Origin: Triops longicaudatus
Taxonomy: Eukaryota > Arthropoda > Branchiopoda > Notostraca > Triopsidae
NCBI GenBank assembly: GCA_022885665.1
Contig: JAGQDJ010000068.1
Coordinates: 184,248 to 248,247 of the forward strand
Direction: 5' to 3'
Length of the DNA: 64,000 nt
The first letter of the stretch is position 1. The number at the start of each line of letters is the position of its first letter. The position numbers and the translations under genes were made by a program. Under the pieces are notes generated by a model. It had not been told where the DNA came from and searched no databases. It was given only the letters and a program-made list of their open reading frames with translations. Positions 25,897 to 37,990 of this stretch are shown piece after piece.

Positions 25897-28757
25897 TTAT
25901 ATCCATATAAAACTCCAGTAAAACACATTCAGGACTAAGAAGAAGATCGGGAAAAATATACGACTTTGCCGGTCGATGTATTTGGCAATTTCTTGAGGAT
26001 CCATGCTCTGCTTCGCGGACGAACTCGGGACGCAATACGACAGATCTGGCACGGGAATGGTTACAGAGACGTAATCCGGCTGGTCAACATGTAACTGACT
26101 CCCAGCTGGTGACAACTCGGCTTGATTATGGTCGCGAATGGTTGGTGATGAGGCAGGAAACTCCTTAAGATCAGCGGTACACACTGGGTTGCTAAAAGCT
26201 CTTTGTCGAGGCAATGAAGTGTCATTCAGCTGGGTTAATGACATCACCGTCAACTCATTCTGAGAAGAAAAGCGAGAGTGTGCGAGCACTTAAAGGGTTT
26301 TTACTTTTCAGCTTTACGCTATTGTAAGCGTACACGTGCACAATATACGTACCTGACTACTTGACTCGGAAAATACCGGTAAAGACCGAACGGATCGTGA
26401 CGTAGAACTTTTCCGCATCATATTAGGCGTTAAAGTTTTCTTCAAAACATGTTTCGTGTCCAACTTCCGCAACTCAATTTGTTTCCTGCTTATGCGAGAA
26501 GAAGGGTATGAAAAGTTTCTGAAATTTCATTGTCAAGCTGACTGAGTTTAACCTGCGGCGCCAAATGCTGTTAACGAAAGCGAATTCCATAAGGGAAGCG
26601 AACATCAGAGCGATGCATATCAACGAATAAATGTCGATGGCTTTCACGTAGGAAACTTTAGGAATACTCGAACTCAAATTACGCGTTAAAGTAATAAAAG
26701 TCAGCAAGGAACTGGTTCCTACACATAAAGAGGAGAAAATTCGAGCATTATTATTCGAATTTTCAAGCCATAGCCTTCCAAGGTAATAAGCAGAAAGAAA
26801 AAGGCAAGAAAACGATAGAAGTAGAGGAGGGTAGGGACAATGGTAACATTTCGCGCTTTGTCACTTTTCAACTTTTGATTTTTCTCTTCAACTTGCAGTG
26901 AAAATTTAAACCTACAATTATTGGTGTTCAGTGCACTAATATCTTGGCTGCCAAACGAGGTATGGTGTGTTCCAAAAGGATTAAAAACAGACCAGACGAC
27001 TACACAAATCAGAGCCTCTTTCTAATGTGCAAAATGAAATGCCGGCTACACAATTTGGACTAGAGGGTGGGACAAAATGACCGTGTGTTCTGCCAAAAGG
27101 AAACTAGTCGATTGACCTCTTATTAAAATATATTATGGAGTTAAAATATCTCAATATAAACTTACAGATATATACCCTGGCGATACTAGAAGTACTCTAG
27201 CACTGACTTATGGAAAAAGCACTGATTTTAACCAAGTGTTTAATGACTACAAGAAAATGCAGCGTTGTAAGAGAGTCCGCCATTTTCCTGTGGTATGATT
27301 TGGTCTGTAGGATTGGTCAAGTAGTATGCATTTTGAATTGTGCAGCGTTGCTAAGTCGGCTCCACTTCATAGTAAAAACAGCTCAGTCCAAAGCTTACCA
27401 AATCATCACTTTGGAGTTCTAAATTACATTAAAAAATAAATTACAGAATATCTCGATTAACTCTCATTCACTCTACATGCAACTTCGTGTGGTACTACTT
27501 AACGGTATGTGACATGGCGTTTTTTTTTTTTTATACAGCCATAAAAGCCCTCTCGTTCACAACTTATGGCTTTTGTAACTTTCGCGTAATGTTATTTTTG
27601 TCCCTACCTCCCTCTGTGTTAGAAAAATGTCAGACAATTTATCACCTATAGTAACTCGTCCAGGAATCGCCGAAGGATCTAACCAAAATGACACCCACGA
27701 TAACGTGACCAACAAGATGGCAGGTACGTAATATTCCAACAAGTAGTGACCGGATTCCCGCCTGAGAAGGAAATCCACGTGTAACGCACTGAAGTTTCCT
27801 AAACAACACAAAGGGGAACATTTAGGGACATTTTGTGCTTCGATTTATGGTTCCTAATTACTAACCTCTTTCTCGGGCAGCGACACTGGTATAGTTCGAG
27901 ACACTAAGCAAGCGAAACTCTAAGAGAGGAAAATCGGGGTTCACGTGAACGGCCGTGTCATTTTCCCACTCAAGCAGTAACTTTTCTACGGGCAGGCTCC
28001 CTGTCGCCGTTGAAAAGTAATTTATTAATATACCAAACTTTTTCGAAGAAAAATGCAGGGAAAAGGCGTGTGATACTGAACACACACGAAATTCGATAAT
28101 GCACTTACAAGATTCGAGGTTCAGGGTACATTTTTCAGTATCGAAAGGGAATTTGACCATAGAAAGGGCACAGAACATACGGAGATTCAGCCTAGATCAT
28201 GAAAAATGCATCATCAATTATGATCAGGCCTGTGTCAACACCGGTGGTACAAACCTAAATTGATAGGTTACTTCGCCTCTAGGCGTGACGGATATGTAAA
28301 CATTTGCTCGAGGAACATTTACCATGGCAGATTGCTTTTCGTTGACGATATAGATCAACGGAGTCCAGAGTTTGGCGTCCAGCCATTCTTCGCCTTCTAG
28401 AGACGTAAATGATGTGTTGTACATATCATACCTCAAGCGCGAATCTTCCCATCTGTACTTTAACAAAATCTGTGACGTAAATTCCTATTAATAAGGACAC
28501 AAACATTACGTAGAAAAGTGAGAAAATTGTTAGGGGAAGTCTACCATTGTTTGCGTACTCAAGCCTCCTAATACATAAACCAGTACGCTGGAACGAACCA
28601 CTACTTGTGCTTCATCCCCGCTGCTCCGCGCTCGTTTGTCATAAACACTGGGATCTGTCAAGTGGTCCAGTAATTGGTATGGATTTGTCCAGTTTTTACA
28701 CAAAGGACTAAAGGTAACAAAATGCGGTATTAAGAGTAATTTCTTTGCGCGTAACAT
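25897..28757 (-). CDS. Cys-loop ligand-gated ion channel subunit, probably anion-type, about 492 aa
   Basis: Exons 28757-28545, 28484-28255, 28191-28109, 28000-27866, 27798-27646, 26718-26553, 26488-26353 and 26259-25897 total 1479 nt. The extracellular domain has LLKYRWEDSRL and DAKLWTPLI. The Cys-loop C-ALSMVKFPFDTEK-C has 13 residues between cysteines, with the FPFD signature. TM1 is near 238-258 (YYVPAILLVTLSWVSFWLD). The TM1-TM2 link reads DPSAIPGRVTIG, where anion channels usually have PAR. TM3 is KAIDIYSLICIALMFASLME, then a long intracellular loop, then TM4 and a short C-terminus. This layout fits GABA/glycine/GluCl or pH-gated chloride channel relatives of invertebrates; the ligand is unknown. 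The first exon may instead start at an acceptor near 28733, with a signal peptide further upstream; the ATG at 28757 gives only a weak signal peptide. Confidence 0.85.
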
Positions 28758-31700
28758 GACAAGTACGTCAACGTGTATTAAACCAAATAATATTAGGCGT
28801 CGGTTACCGTCACGTCATACCCACATCATGCCTGTGACCTTTTTCCTTTATGTAAACAAAACGAAACAAAAAAAGTCATTAAAAAATTTAGAAGAATCTC
28901 GTTCTAATGAACTCCCCAGGAATAACAAAAACTTTGTTCGGTGTATCCGAAGTTCATTGTTTCGGATGCTATTTCTCAGTATTACCAAAACTCGGGGCTT
29001 TGCAACCCGTTTCTTATAGCTGATAGTTCGTTACGAAAAGGTTGGTCACAACGAAATGCACTATAATGTTCCACACCTTATGCACCCTTTTCTATTATTA
29101 ATTCCATTGATCGCCAAATTACGACCTCTCGACTCGAAACACAGTAACGAGACCTCGAGGTCGCAATGATAATCATGACGGTGGAAAAAGAAAGACATTA
29201 CGGCACTTGCCAAACCATAAAGGTCTAATTAATGCTCCAGAGGAAACATGCACATTACGTAATGTACATGTATAGGGATAGTGTTCGTTAAGGATAGGAG
29301 TCAACCTAACGTACTTAAAAGTATTTTGAGTGCGCTTATGAGCTTACTCGTACTAACTAGGTTTTGAAATTTCTCGGCTTGTCTTTTTACAAGGATTGTA
29401 ATGTGTTCGAGTTCGTTTCGCGTGTAATGAAGGAGAATTAGCCACAGGAGACTAATTGACCTTTGTGGATAGACAAGTTCATGTTTCTGCATGCTTCTCT
29501 TACCTTTTATTTATTTTATTTTTACTTTTATTTTTCTTAGTCAATGTGTTTTTCTGATAGTTGGAACGCGTACCTAAGCACGACAAGTTCCATTCGGTTT
29601 CTTTAAGGATCGACTGATCCAGGTAGCAACAAAGTAATTGATCAATAAGATTATTTATTTAGTAGGTGGCGTTTCTCATTTTCTTGATATTTTCCTTTAT
29701 TTCAATACGTTGAATGTATGGCGACAAGTGTCTGTACAGCTTCTATTAACAAATCTGAACTAATCCGAATAAAAATATTTGCCCCAGATTTAGAGCATCA
29801 TGGATTGAGAAATCGATTAGTAGGAACGTCGCGGGGTAACTAGGCAGCGTATCAGTGGATAATCCGTTGTTTTCCAAATCTCCGTTCATTTAATTTCGTT
29901 TCCAAAAAGTAAGGTATTCTTTATAAATAGTGTAAAAAGTGCCAACCTGTTTTGATTTTAAATTACCTATGAATACTGCAGTAGGTGTTCTGCTTTTTTC
30001 GCATTTGTAGTAGGAATGAAACGACGTTCAACATAAGGATACTAATAATAGAAGCACTTGACTGTTTCAGACTAGCACTTGATGCCTGAATCGCTTGGCC
30101 TTTAGTTCAGATAAAGGATGAATCAAAAGTTATCTGAGTATATCTCGACAACCTCTTTGGCACCCTTGAAGCAATCCCATAGTTTTATCATTCAAAATAG
30201 CGCCAAAGAGTCGGAATTATATTAGGGCAAGGCTTTCCCGAACGCGTGCACTTGAAAAAAACCGTCACGTGTGCATTACTGCTGGATATCAGTGTTATTA
30301 TTACTTAGATGTTTTTATAAAATAAGAACAAATTAAATTTGAAGTACATTAAAACTTTATAAGATAACTATGTAAGATAATTTCGTACTGCAACTTGTAG
30401 GAGACAAATTGGCAGATAATTTTATTTTTGTATCTCGTTTATTATTACATTCTCTTAAAACTCGAAGCTTGAGTATTTCTTTCTAATGAAGGCTAATTTG
30501 TCAATAATAATTAATATGAGTTACACAAATATTTCTATGGAAAAAATAAATTTTAATACAGTTTCTCACTTACTGTCTCTAACATGTTTAACTTAAAACT
30601 TAAAAGTTTATTTCACAAAAAGACTTCATTTAACAAAATGGATTTTGATCTCGCTACACTTTGGTCACACTCATTCTCATTTTGTCACGTTTTCTTGCGT
30701 TGTTTTGTATTAAAATGCATAAGCCTGTTTCAAAGGCGTAGGCTTTCCGAACCCTGATATTTCGAAGTTATTACAGACACACAACTCAATTTAAGGTTCA
30801 TTTTGATTGTTTTTATCCATATCAGTTTATACTATGACATCTAGACTCACAGTTTTTCCAGAAAGATACATAGATCAGCCTTTCTTCAGCTTATGTAAAA
30901 ACACGAATAAACGCTTTCTCCCTCGAAGCAGATCCGATGTTCAAAGCTACCCAGTGAACTCGGACCATTTTTCCATGTTACAGCTTAAGGGTTTATGGAG
31001 GGCGTGCGTCACGGTCATGACTTATGATGAAAAAGCGCATAAAAAGTCAACTCAGGAACCAAAACAACTTTCGGAATTGAAAAAACGAAAAAAAAGACAC
31101 GTTTAAAGAACCGTAGGAAATGCAGAAAAGGAGTATAAGTTTTAAAGACATAATTTTCTCTTTCCGTCAGTTTTCTTTTAATTCATTTTTCCCTAAAATA
31201 ACTGGTATTTTTATTTTTACAAAAATGGCCATAGGTGGTTCAAGTGATTCAGTAAAACAGTACTACGAAGCAATTTTCAGAAAAAATAGTATTTCTGAGT
31301 TTTTTGTCAGAAAACTTAAAACAAGTTAAGGAAAAAGACAAGAAAAACAGCAACCAGCGCATTTTTTTCGTTAAAAATAACCCCAGTTAACGGTATGAGT
31401 TCTAAATATTTGCACCGTAACCCAGAAATATTTGGTTGCCGGGGTGCCATGATTTGTGAGTCCACCTACCTTGCTGCTGAGGGTCTTAAAATACATATAA
31501 AAACAAAGAACTGAAGAATGTCAACACTTCTCATTGTAAGAGCATGACTCGAGAGCGTTTCCTTTTTTTACGATAGCGTGCACTTGAAAACACTTCCTTG
31601 TACACAATTACGATGACTGTTCCGTAAAACATGCTGGCCAAGTGTTTTATAGCTCTCTTCGCAGCCTTATCGAATTAAGGTCGTATAACCAGTAACCATT

Positions 31701-32613
31701 GACCAAATGGGCTCGGCAATGATAAGTGTTCGATACGATAAGCACCTATGTACTCGCGTCTTCTTTCACAACATCCCTTTTGCTTTCCATAGGCTGTTAA
31801 TCCTCTCAAAGTATAACGCTACATATTCTTACCTTCCATTCTTTTAAGTAGTGCAACACATAAAAGTGATAATAAGCTTGGATTTAAAAAAGAAAAATAA
31901 TAATAAAATTGGATAATTAAAAAAAAATAATAATAACTCTTTCAATATCCATGCAAGTTTTGAGAACTCACGTGTTTCACGTAATAAAAAAAAATCAACG
32001 CAGTCTTCGGCGTTTTCCCCTAACAGGAACTTGTTTCATAACACCGTGCGTCAGTTCCAAACCCCGGTCAAATCCAATTCACCCCCAAATCTTAGTTAAT
32101 CATCCTCTTTTCACAGCAAAACGACAGTTTACAAGATAACGTTGTTCCTTAATCTGACACTCGGAATCAACAATAAAATTGCACCAATACCAACGTCAAA
32201 AACTAAGTCTCTTGTTCTTTTCTATGCGTGTATACGTCACACGTTTTCTTTTCGGTTTACAGGGATTTGCAAGATAAATCATGAAGGAAAAGTCTGACTG
32301 AAGTGTTGATTACATAGGTACACAATCTCAACTATCGAAAGTGAAGGGATTTCTACACCGAAGAAATACAGAATCCCCATAGAGCGCAAGTGGAAAAGGG
32401 AAGCAGAAGTAGCTTTTTGAAGCTCACTTTGATTAACAACCGACATTTTCCTTCACAAATAACCATTTTCTTGTGAAACAAACCTAGCCGTTTTTTTCAA
32501 TATACTAGGCATAATTTGGTACTAAAATTTTGCTCAAAATCTCTGGAAATTTAGATAACGAAGGTTTCACAAGGAATCGTTCCAAATTTAAGGCCCGAAA
32601 ATCTCTTCTGCGT
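28758..32613. other. 3.9-kb gap, no gene recognised
   Basis: AT-rich region between the channel gene 5' end and the ALIX 3' region. Open frames (28756-29019, 30807-31106, 31120-31329 and 31951-32139 plus; 29301-29492 minus) have no recognisable domain, and at least the 30807 one starts at TTG. It may contain the channel promoter or an undetected upstream signal-peptide exon. I found no repeats or RNA genes. Confidence 0.45.
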
Positions 32614-32696
32614 TCATTCTTTAACGCCCAAAACTGTCTTAACAATAGATCCCACAGCTCCTGTCACAGCTTCGGCTAAAGCTTGTTTCATCGCAT
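32614..32696 (-). CDS. Candidate alternative terminal exon of ALIX
   Basis: An 83-nt stretch opened by a good acceptor (ccattttgcag) and closed by TGA. In phase with the donor at 33504 (after ...APLTTG) it would add 27 residues: D-AMKQALAEAVTGAVG-SIVKTVLGVKE. This would replace the whole Pro-rich tail with an amphipathic, Ala/Val-rich helix. If it were instead joined to a cryptic donor at the end of the Pro-rich exon (CAATG|GTAATT), the junction makes TGA, so the main protein would just lose its last Trp. Without transcript data it could be a chance open frame. No obvious AATAAA follows. Confidence 0.35.
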
Positions 32697-32983
32697 CTGC
32701 AAAATGGGGAGAAAACATAAGACATGAGACAAACACGTCACAAGACAAGACACACACACACAAAAAAAAAACGAAAAAAAAGATTGTCTTTCATGATCAT
32801 AAAAAAAACACGAACATGCGAGTAAAATTTCCCTTCTAGTGGCAAGTAAAACCCCAAACTCCAATGATTTTCAGTGTTAGTAAACAGCATGCACATTCGC
32901 TCTCATCTCCCTCCAATGCCAAAAGAAACGCCCCCCGAGAAGAGCAGCAAGGCATTCGTTCGTTATAATTCCTTGTAGACAAA

Positions 32984-35900
32984 TTACCATTGTTGGGGCG
33001 GCTGATAAGGATTATATCCCGGCTGTTGTGGTGGCTGCTGTGGTGGATGACCGGGGTAATAACCAGGCTGCGGTGGGTAATAAGGTCCAGCTGCATGCAT
33101 CGGATTGTAGGCGTGGGGTCCTCCAGCTCCCGGATAGGTGCCATAGCCGTAAGGCGTGTAAGCCGGTGGCAAGTAGCTGGGGTAAGGGTTGGCAGCAAAA
33201 GGTTGAGGCATGCCTTGGACTTGGACTGGGTACGGTAAGTAGGAAGGGGGTTGGCCAGGGTGGGCACTGGGTTGTGGGCTGGGTTGGGGTGAAGGCTGAG
33301 GAGGAGCTTGAGGTTGTTGGGAGAGGTTCGGGGGTGGAGGACGAGCAGGAGGAGTTTTCCCTTCTACGAAAAAGACAAAAAAAGAAACCCAAAAAATAGA
33401 ATCCCGAGTTAATGAAGATAACCACAATGCCAACAGGTACTGATAGAAAAAAGACTACACACTGAGAAAGGTAAACGAAAGACAGAAGACAGTGACGGTT
33501 TACCTGTCGTAAGGGGGGCCACTCCTGGGGGATATTGCTGAGGCTGAGTCGGTGGCGGGACGGAGGAATTGGCCAAGTTCGAACTGAGATCTTTAAGCAG
33601 TTCTTCCTTTTCTGCTTTGCGGGCGAAACAGAAATCCACGATCTTGGACTGGAAACTCAACAGGAGCTGCGTCAAGTCGTTGTAGAATTTTGTGCCTTCT
33701 TTGAGATTGGATTGCAGTTCCATATAAGCGTCATAGCCAGCGGCCAATTCTTTTAATAATGCATCTCGCGTAGTAGAGCCCGTACCAGATTTCTGTTGTA
33801 CGAATTCGGTGTTGGCGGCCTAAAAGGAGAAGGAAAGAGAAAAATTCAAAAGTGTGCAAAACAGGGTATTTATATATTAAAAAAATAAATATAAATGAAT
33901 ATTAAAAAAATAAAAAATAATACAAATAATAAATAAAAGAAAAATTAGAAAGAAACTGCAACAAGGTTTACAGTAAATACAAACAAATACAGAACTATAA
34001 CACAAACATAAAATTATATATATAAATATAAAAACAATTATATAAAAATAAATTGCAAAAAGGAACTAAATAAATTGTTAAATACGGTAAAATCTCGTAA
34101 TAAAAACCTGCGACAAAAAAAGAACGGTACACCGGAAGTTCTTTACATCAGATGCTTTCTTCTACATTTGCGTAAATCGGTATCTTCAAATCTCTTTACT
34201 ATTGCTGGCAATTCGTTATTAAAAAGGAGGTTTATCATAACGCGATTTTAATATAAAAAATGTGCAGGCAAAATTGCACTCTTTTATACTATAAAATTAA
34301 AAATATTTTTTTCGACGTTGGATAAGTTATGTTAATAGATAGCGCTTGCCTCATTTTTATCTTACTTGTATGTCTCTGAGGAGTTCCTCTTGTCGCTGCA
34401 AGCTGTCCCGTACTTGAGCTTGCAAAGGGCCATAAACCCGTCCTAGTGTTTCCACAGAAATTGCTGGCTCATTAAAATCCGGACCGAGCGCGTGAAGGAA
34501 CACGGCTTTCATATCAGTGGTGGCGCTCTTGAATTCCGATTCAATCACTTCACGCTCGGTTTTAATAGCGTCCACTAATCCCATTAATTGACGCAATTTA
34601 GCCGCCGCAGGCGTCCCAGCTGCGTCAGCGCTGGTGGAAGGAGAGGGTAATGCGTGTTCCAAATCAGCACTTGTGCCGCTAAGGAGTTCAAAAGCTTTGC
34701 GATGCGCTTCGAACTTGGAACGGACGGTTTGATCAGCTTGGACAGCATTTGTCAGAATTTGCCTTTAAGCAAAATTATACAGATGTAAAAAAATGGGACA
34801 CGTGCTAAAACGTAAATTGGAGACATGATTCGCAAGTAGATTTGCTAACACAAGAATCAGTTTGAAAAATTAAGTTATTAATGAAGTATTCAGTTATTAA
34901 TCAATTAATTAACTAAGTTATTAATTAAGTATAGGAGTGTTAATATACCTGTATTTTGTGGCGTTGGTGTGGAACGTTTCGGTTAACTTGTCCGACGGAG
35001 TGCGAGTCCAACGTTCTTTAAATTGATTCCTCAATTGGTCATCCGATTGTTTTTCTTCGTTCAACAGACGTTCAGCCTTTTAAGTACGAAAAAAGTTAAT
35101 AAAAATAATAAGAGTAGTAACAATCAACAGTGTGGTTATGATTTGTCTACCTCATCCAATATTTCCTTGTTACGGGTCAACAATGCAGGCAGGTCTTCAA
35201 TCATTTTTTCAAGGCTGGGGATGCCACCAGCATCTTTCACAGCTTCGGCTTTTTCTTTCAGTGAATGAGGCACTGTTACGCCCTCAGTTTCTTCCAAGGC
35301 AGCTGGCAAGTTCAAGGACGATAAAACGCCATTCAAAAACTGTGTCGCTTCCCTCAAGCGCCCAATTTCGCCATTGACAATCTCAGCCTTGCGCACGTCA
35401 TATGCAGCAACGGCTTTCTGGACTTCCAGCGGAGTCAAATTTGCAAAAGCGTCTAGAAGAAACATTAAAAAGTACACAAAGTTAATCAATACACAAATAA
35501 AATGAAACAACGAAATAAAATCAAAACATTGATGATAGTCAGACAAGAAAGTTAAACTAACAAAATATTTTTGTTAATAAAAAAGTAACTGCCACTTAGC
35601 TTGGTCTCAAATTAAAATAATTGTCAAGGGAAGCTCAGAGATCTATGTGAACCTAGACGATAGAACTCACGGGGGCCATAACACAGGCAAAAAAAAAAAA
35701 AAAAAAAACTCTTGCAAGTCTTCAAAACGTAAATAGGACTTTACATCCTTTTCGAAGGTGTAAGACTTAATCAAAGTAGAAGTACAAAAAGTGAAGCGTA
35801 GACGATACCATGGAAATTTGCTGACAGACATTCGCCAGGTGGGATTGGCTTCGCTAGGACGCCTTTGGGAATGGGTTCGAGGGAGCGGACGTCTGGGATG

Positions 35901-37264
35901 CGCTCGTGGTATATGAAATCGTTATCCTTGATGGCATCGGCTAAGCCACGCTGAGCACGATTTAGATGATCTTGGCAATAAGTAGGCTCTCCATAACGTT
36001 GCTGGGCTAATTTAAATAATTCCACGGCGTGCTGCAACCGAGCAATCTCTTCACCGATAATCTTTTTAGAGTTGCAGACTCGACTTTGATAATACTCTGC
36101 TAAGGCTTGATACGCTGATTGCTTTCCAGTAACCTAAAGATAACAATACTATGAACGGACTGAAAGAAAATAATCAATTAACAAATAGAGAGCGAAAATT
36201 AACGAATGAATAAATAAAAAGACTAATCTCAAATCGTCCAGATCTGCAAGTAAAAAACAGCATGCTCAATAATTAAACTGTTAGCTTTGTAATAAAACAA
36301 AGCTTCTTACTTTAGGAAGCCAATCTCTATCCCAGCCTTGCTTGACGAAGTCCTTTTGCATTTGTTTCAGTGCGTCAGCGTAAAGTTCGTCGCATTGGGC
36401 AGCTAATTTAGCGATGACGTTTTCCTTCATACGATCTAGAGAAAGAAATTAACGTGGTAACAAAGGAAGTGCTACGAAGGAAGTGCTGGCAAATTACCGT
36501 TTATAGCTTTAAGGACGAACATTTCTTGCGCTTGGGCCAACATCAACGCAGCTAAAGCCGACAACGTTTCTGGATTCATGTCAGGAGTGGGATCTTGTTG
36601 TAAAACTGACATAATGCAGCCTTTCAGGTAAGTAAAGACGCCGGATGATTGCTGGAGCAGTTTTGCTGCTAATTTCAGTCCTTCGTCATTGTCAGTCTTT
36701 TGAGTCGCAGCCACTTGGCTTTGCAAAGCAGCCAGATTGAAAAGGCAGCAAACTCGCTCATAACCGAACGAAGATAAGGCTAGAAATAAAAAGTATATTA
36801 CGTAATTAGCAAATGAAACTCAAGATAAATTCATTTTATTTTTCGTACTTAAACTAGCTTTGCCTCCAAACAGCAAGGATCCTTTGTCAAAAGCATCTTT
36901 CCACTTAAACGCTAACTGCGAAGAGACTTGCACATCTTCAGCATGAATTTTGGATTCAAGTGCCGCAATTTGATCGATATACCTGGAAAAGAATGTCATG
37001 TCACAAAATTAACGCTACATGTGACACAGGTCAAACGCATCATTGGTTGATGAGTCACACTTACCTAGCTAACGTTTCAATGGAACTTTCCGTCTTATCC
37101 ACAGCTTTTGTTGCAGCCACTCGCAACTTGTTGAGCTCTTGAATCGCTTCATTAAAGTCTGCTGGATTATCTGCACTACTAAAAGCGGCAGCAATTAAGG
37201 TTTTTAATGGTTTCACTAAATCCAAATCCGAGGTTTTCTTGAGAGGTGCAGCAAGCACGTCCAT
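32984..37264 (-). CDS. PDCD6IP: ALIX / programmed cell death 6-interacting protein, 860 aa
   Basis: Exons 37264-37065, 36982-36855, 36779-36498, 36435-36311, 36133-35809, 35452-35151, 35076-34949, 34762-34366, 33819-33504 and 33363-32984 total 2583 nt. The human protein is 868 residues. An N-terminal Bro1 domain (about 3-355, LKKTSDLDLVKPLK ... DNDFIYHERIPD) binds CHMP4/Snf7. A coiled-coil V domain (about 360-700, ANLTPLEVQKAVAAYDVRKA ... NLKEGTKFYNDLTQLL ... FARKAEKEELLKDL) binds YPXnL motifs. A C-terminal Pro/Tyr/Gln-rich tail has several PxY and PPQQ repeats. ALIX works in the cytoplasm with ESCRT-III in multivesicular body formation, membrane repair and cytokinesis. The human PSAP motif for TSG101 is not conserved; a related PSAH is present. 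The start at 37264 matches the family N-terminus. Confidence 0.96.
34085..34251. mobile_element. Tigger/pogo-like MITE, copy A
   Basis: In the ALIX intron between exons 34762-34366 and 33819-33504. The left end cggtaaaatctcgtaat and right end gtttatcataacgcgatttta are imperfect inverted repeats of the 'cgttataacgagatt' kind. The interior (acatcagatgctttctt ... caattcgttattaaaaagg) is recognisably related to the copy at 63298-63475. It has no coding capacity. Confidence 0.6.
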
Positions 37265-37990
37265 GTTTTCTGACTCAAAAACGTTGCACAAATCTTGTGT
37301 GTCAACAGACTATGAAGCACCCAGCGAAACTAATCAATATCGCTGAGATAAACCAATATCGATACAAACATAATTTATTTCTTCGTTGCGTATGAACTTT
37401 GCACACATTTGAGCAATGTTTTCCAGTGAGCGAAAATTAATGCTCTTATTGCACCTGGCAATTTTAAACGAAATGTCGGATTTGGACGTAATTGAAATGT
37501 GAAGGAGTTGTCCGTACTTCCATAATTAAACCCACATTTTTCTGGAGCGCTTACAAACCAGAAACGGCTTACACAACTCGGTAGAACTTTTTTCAGGGTT
37601 TCGAATTTTTCGACAGAAATTACTCTTGTTTTTAACCTGTCGCAAGCGATTTCACGGCCTTTGTCCATCAAATTCAGTCAGTTTTGCCTATTGGTTCAGT
37701 CGACCTCGTTTGAAGGTTTTCACATGAAACATAAACCTCTGTGATTTTTTATGGATTGATACTTGCAACTTTTCTATGTGAAACAGTTTTTTATTGATTC
37801 ACAAAGTCAGATATACTTAAAAATGGAGCTACGTGCGAAACAATAACAGTATCAAATCGCGCTCACACGTTGTAAGTGCTATTTCTTTTGCATTGTGAAA
37901 CTGGAATTTGAGCATATTTATGCTTGTTTCTACCCCCTATTTAATAGAATAGGTGCTGTCTACAAAGTCGTACACGGGTTGTGAAAAATT
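37265..37990. other. Spacer between ALIX and the DEG/ENaC gene
   Basis: About 725 bp upstream of ALIX, so it holds its promoter, plus the 3' flank of the sodium channel gene. It contains an unassigned 97-codon open frame (37668-37375 minus). No other signal is recognised. Confidence 0.5.
37375..37668 (-). CDS. Small open frame of unknown function, 97 codons
   Basis: ATG at 37668, stop at 37375, same strand as and just upstream of ALIX (its stop is 111 bp before the ALIX ATG). The product is basic, begins MDKGREIACDRLKTRV, contains five cysteines, and has no signal peptide or membrane segment. I do not recognise it. The start context is weak (T at -3). It could be a chance open frame, a small gene, or part of the ALIX 5' leader. 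Confidence 0.2.
   Translation of the reverse strand: MDKGREIACDRLKTRVISVEKFETLKKVLPSCVSRFWFVSAPEKCGFNYGSTDNSFTFQLRPNPTFRLKLPGAIRALIFAHWKTLLKCVQSSYATKK

Noticed and set aside
30807..31106. 99-codon plus-strand frame
   Set aside because: Starts at TTG, no domain, no splice logic, and composition like the surrounding AT-rich DNA.
32990..33399. Plus-strand open frames opposite the ALIX tail
   Set aside because: Antisense shadows of the Pro/Gln-rich last exon; the minus frame is the conserved one.
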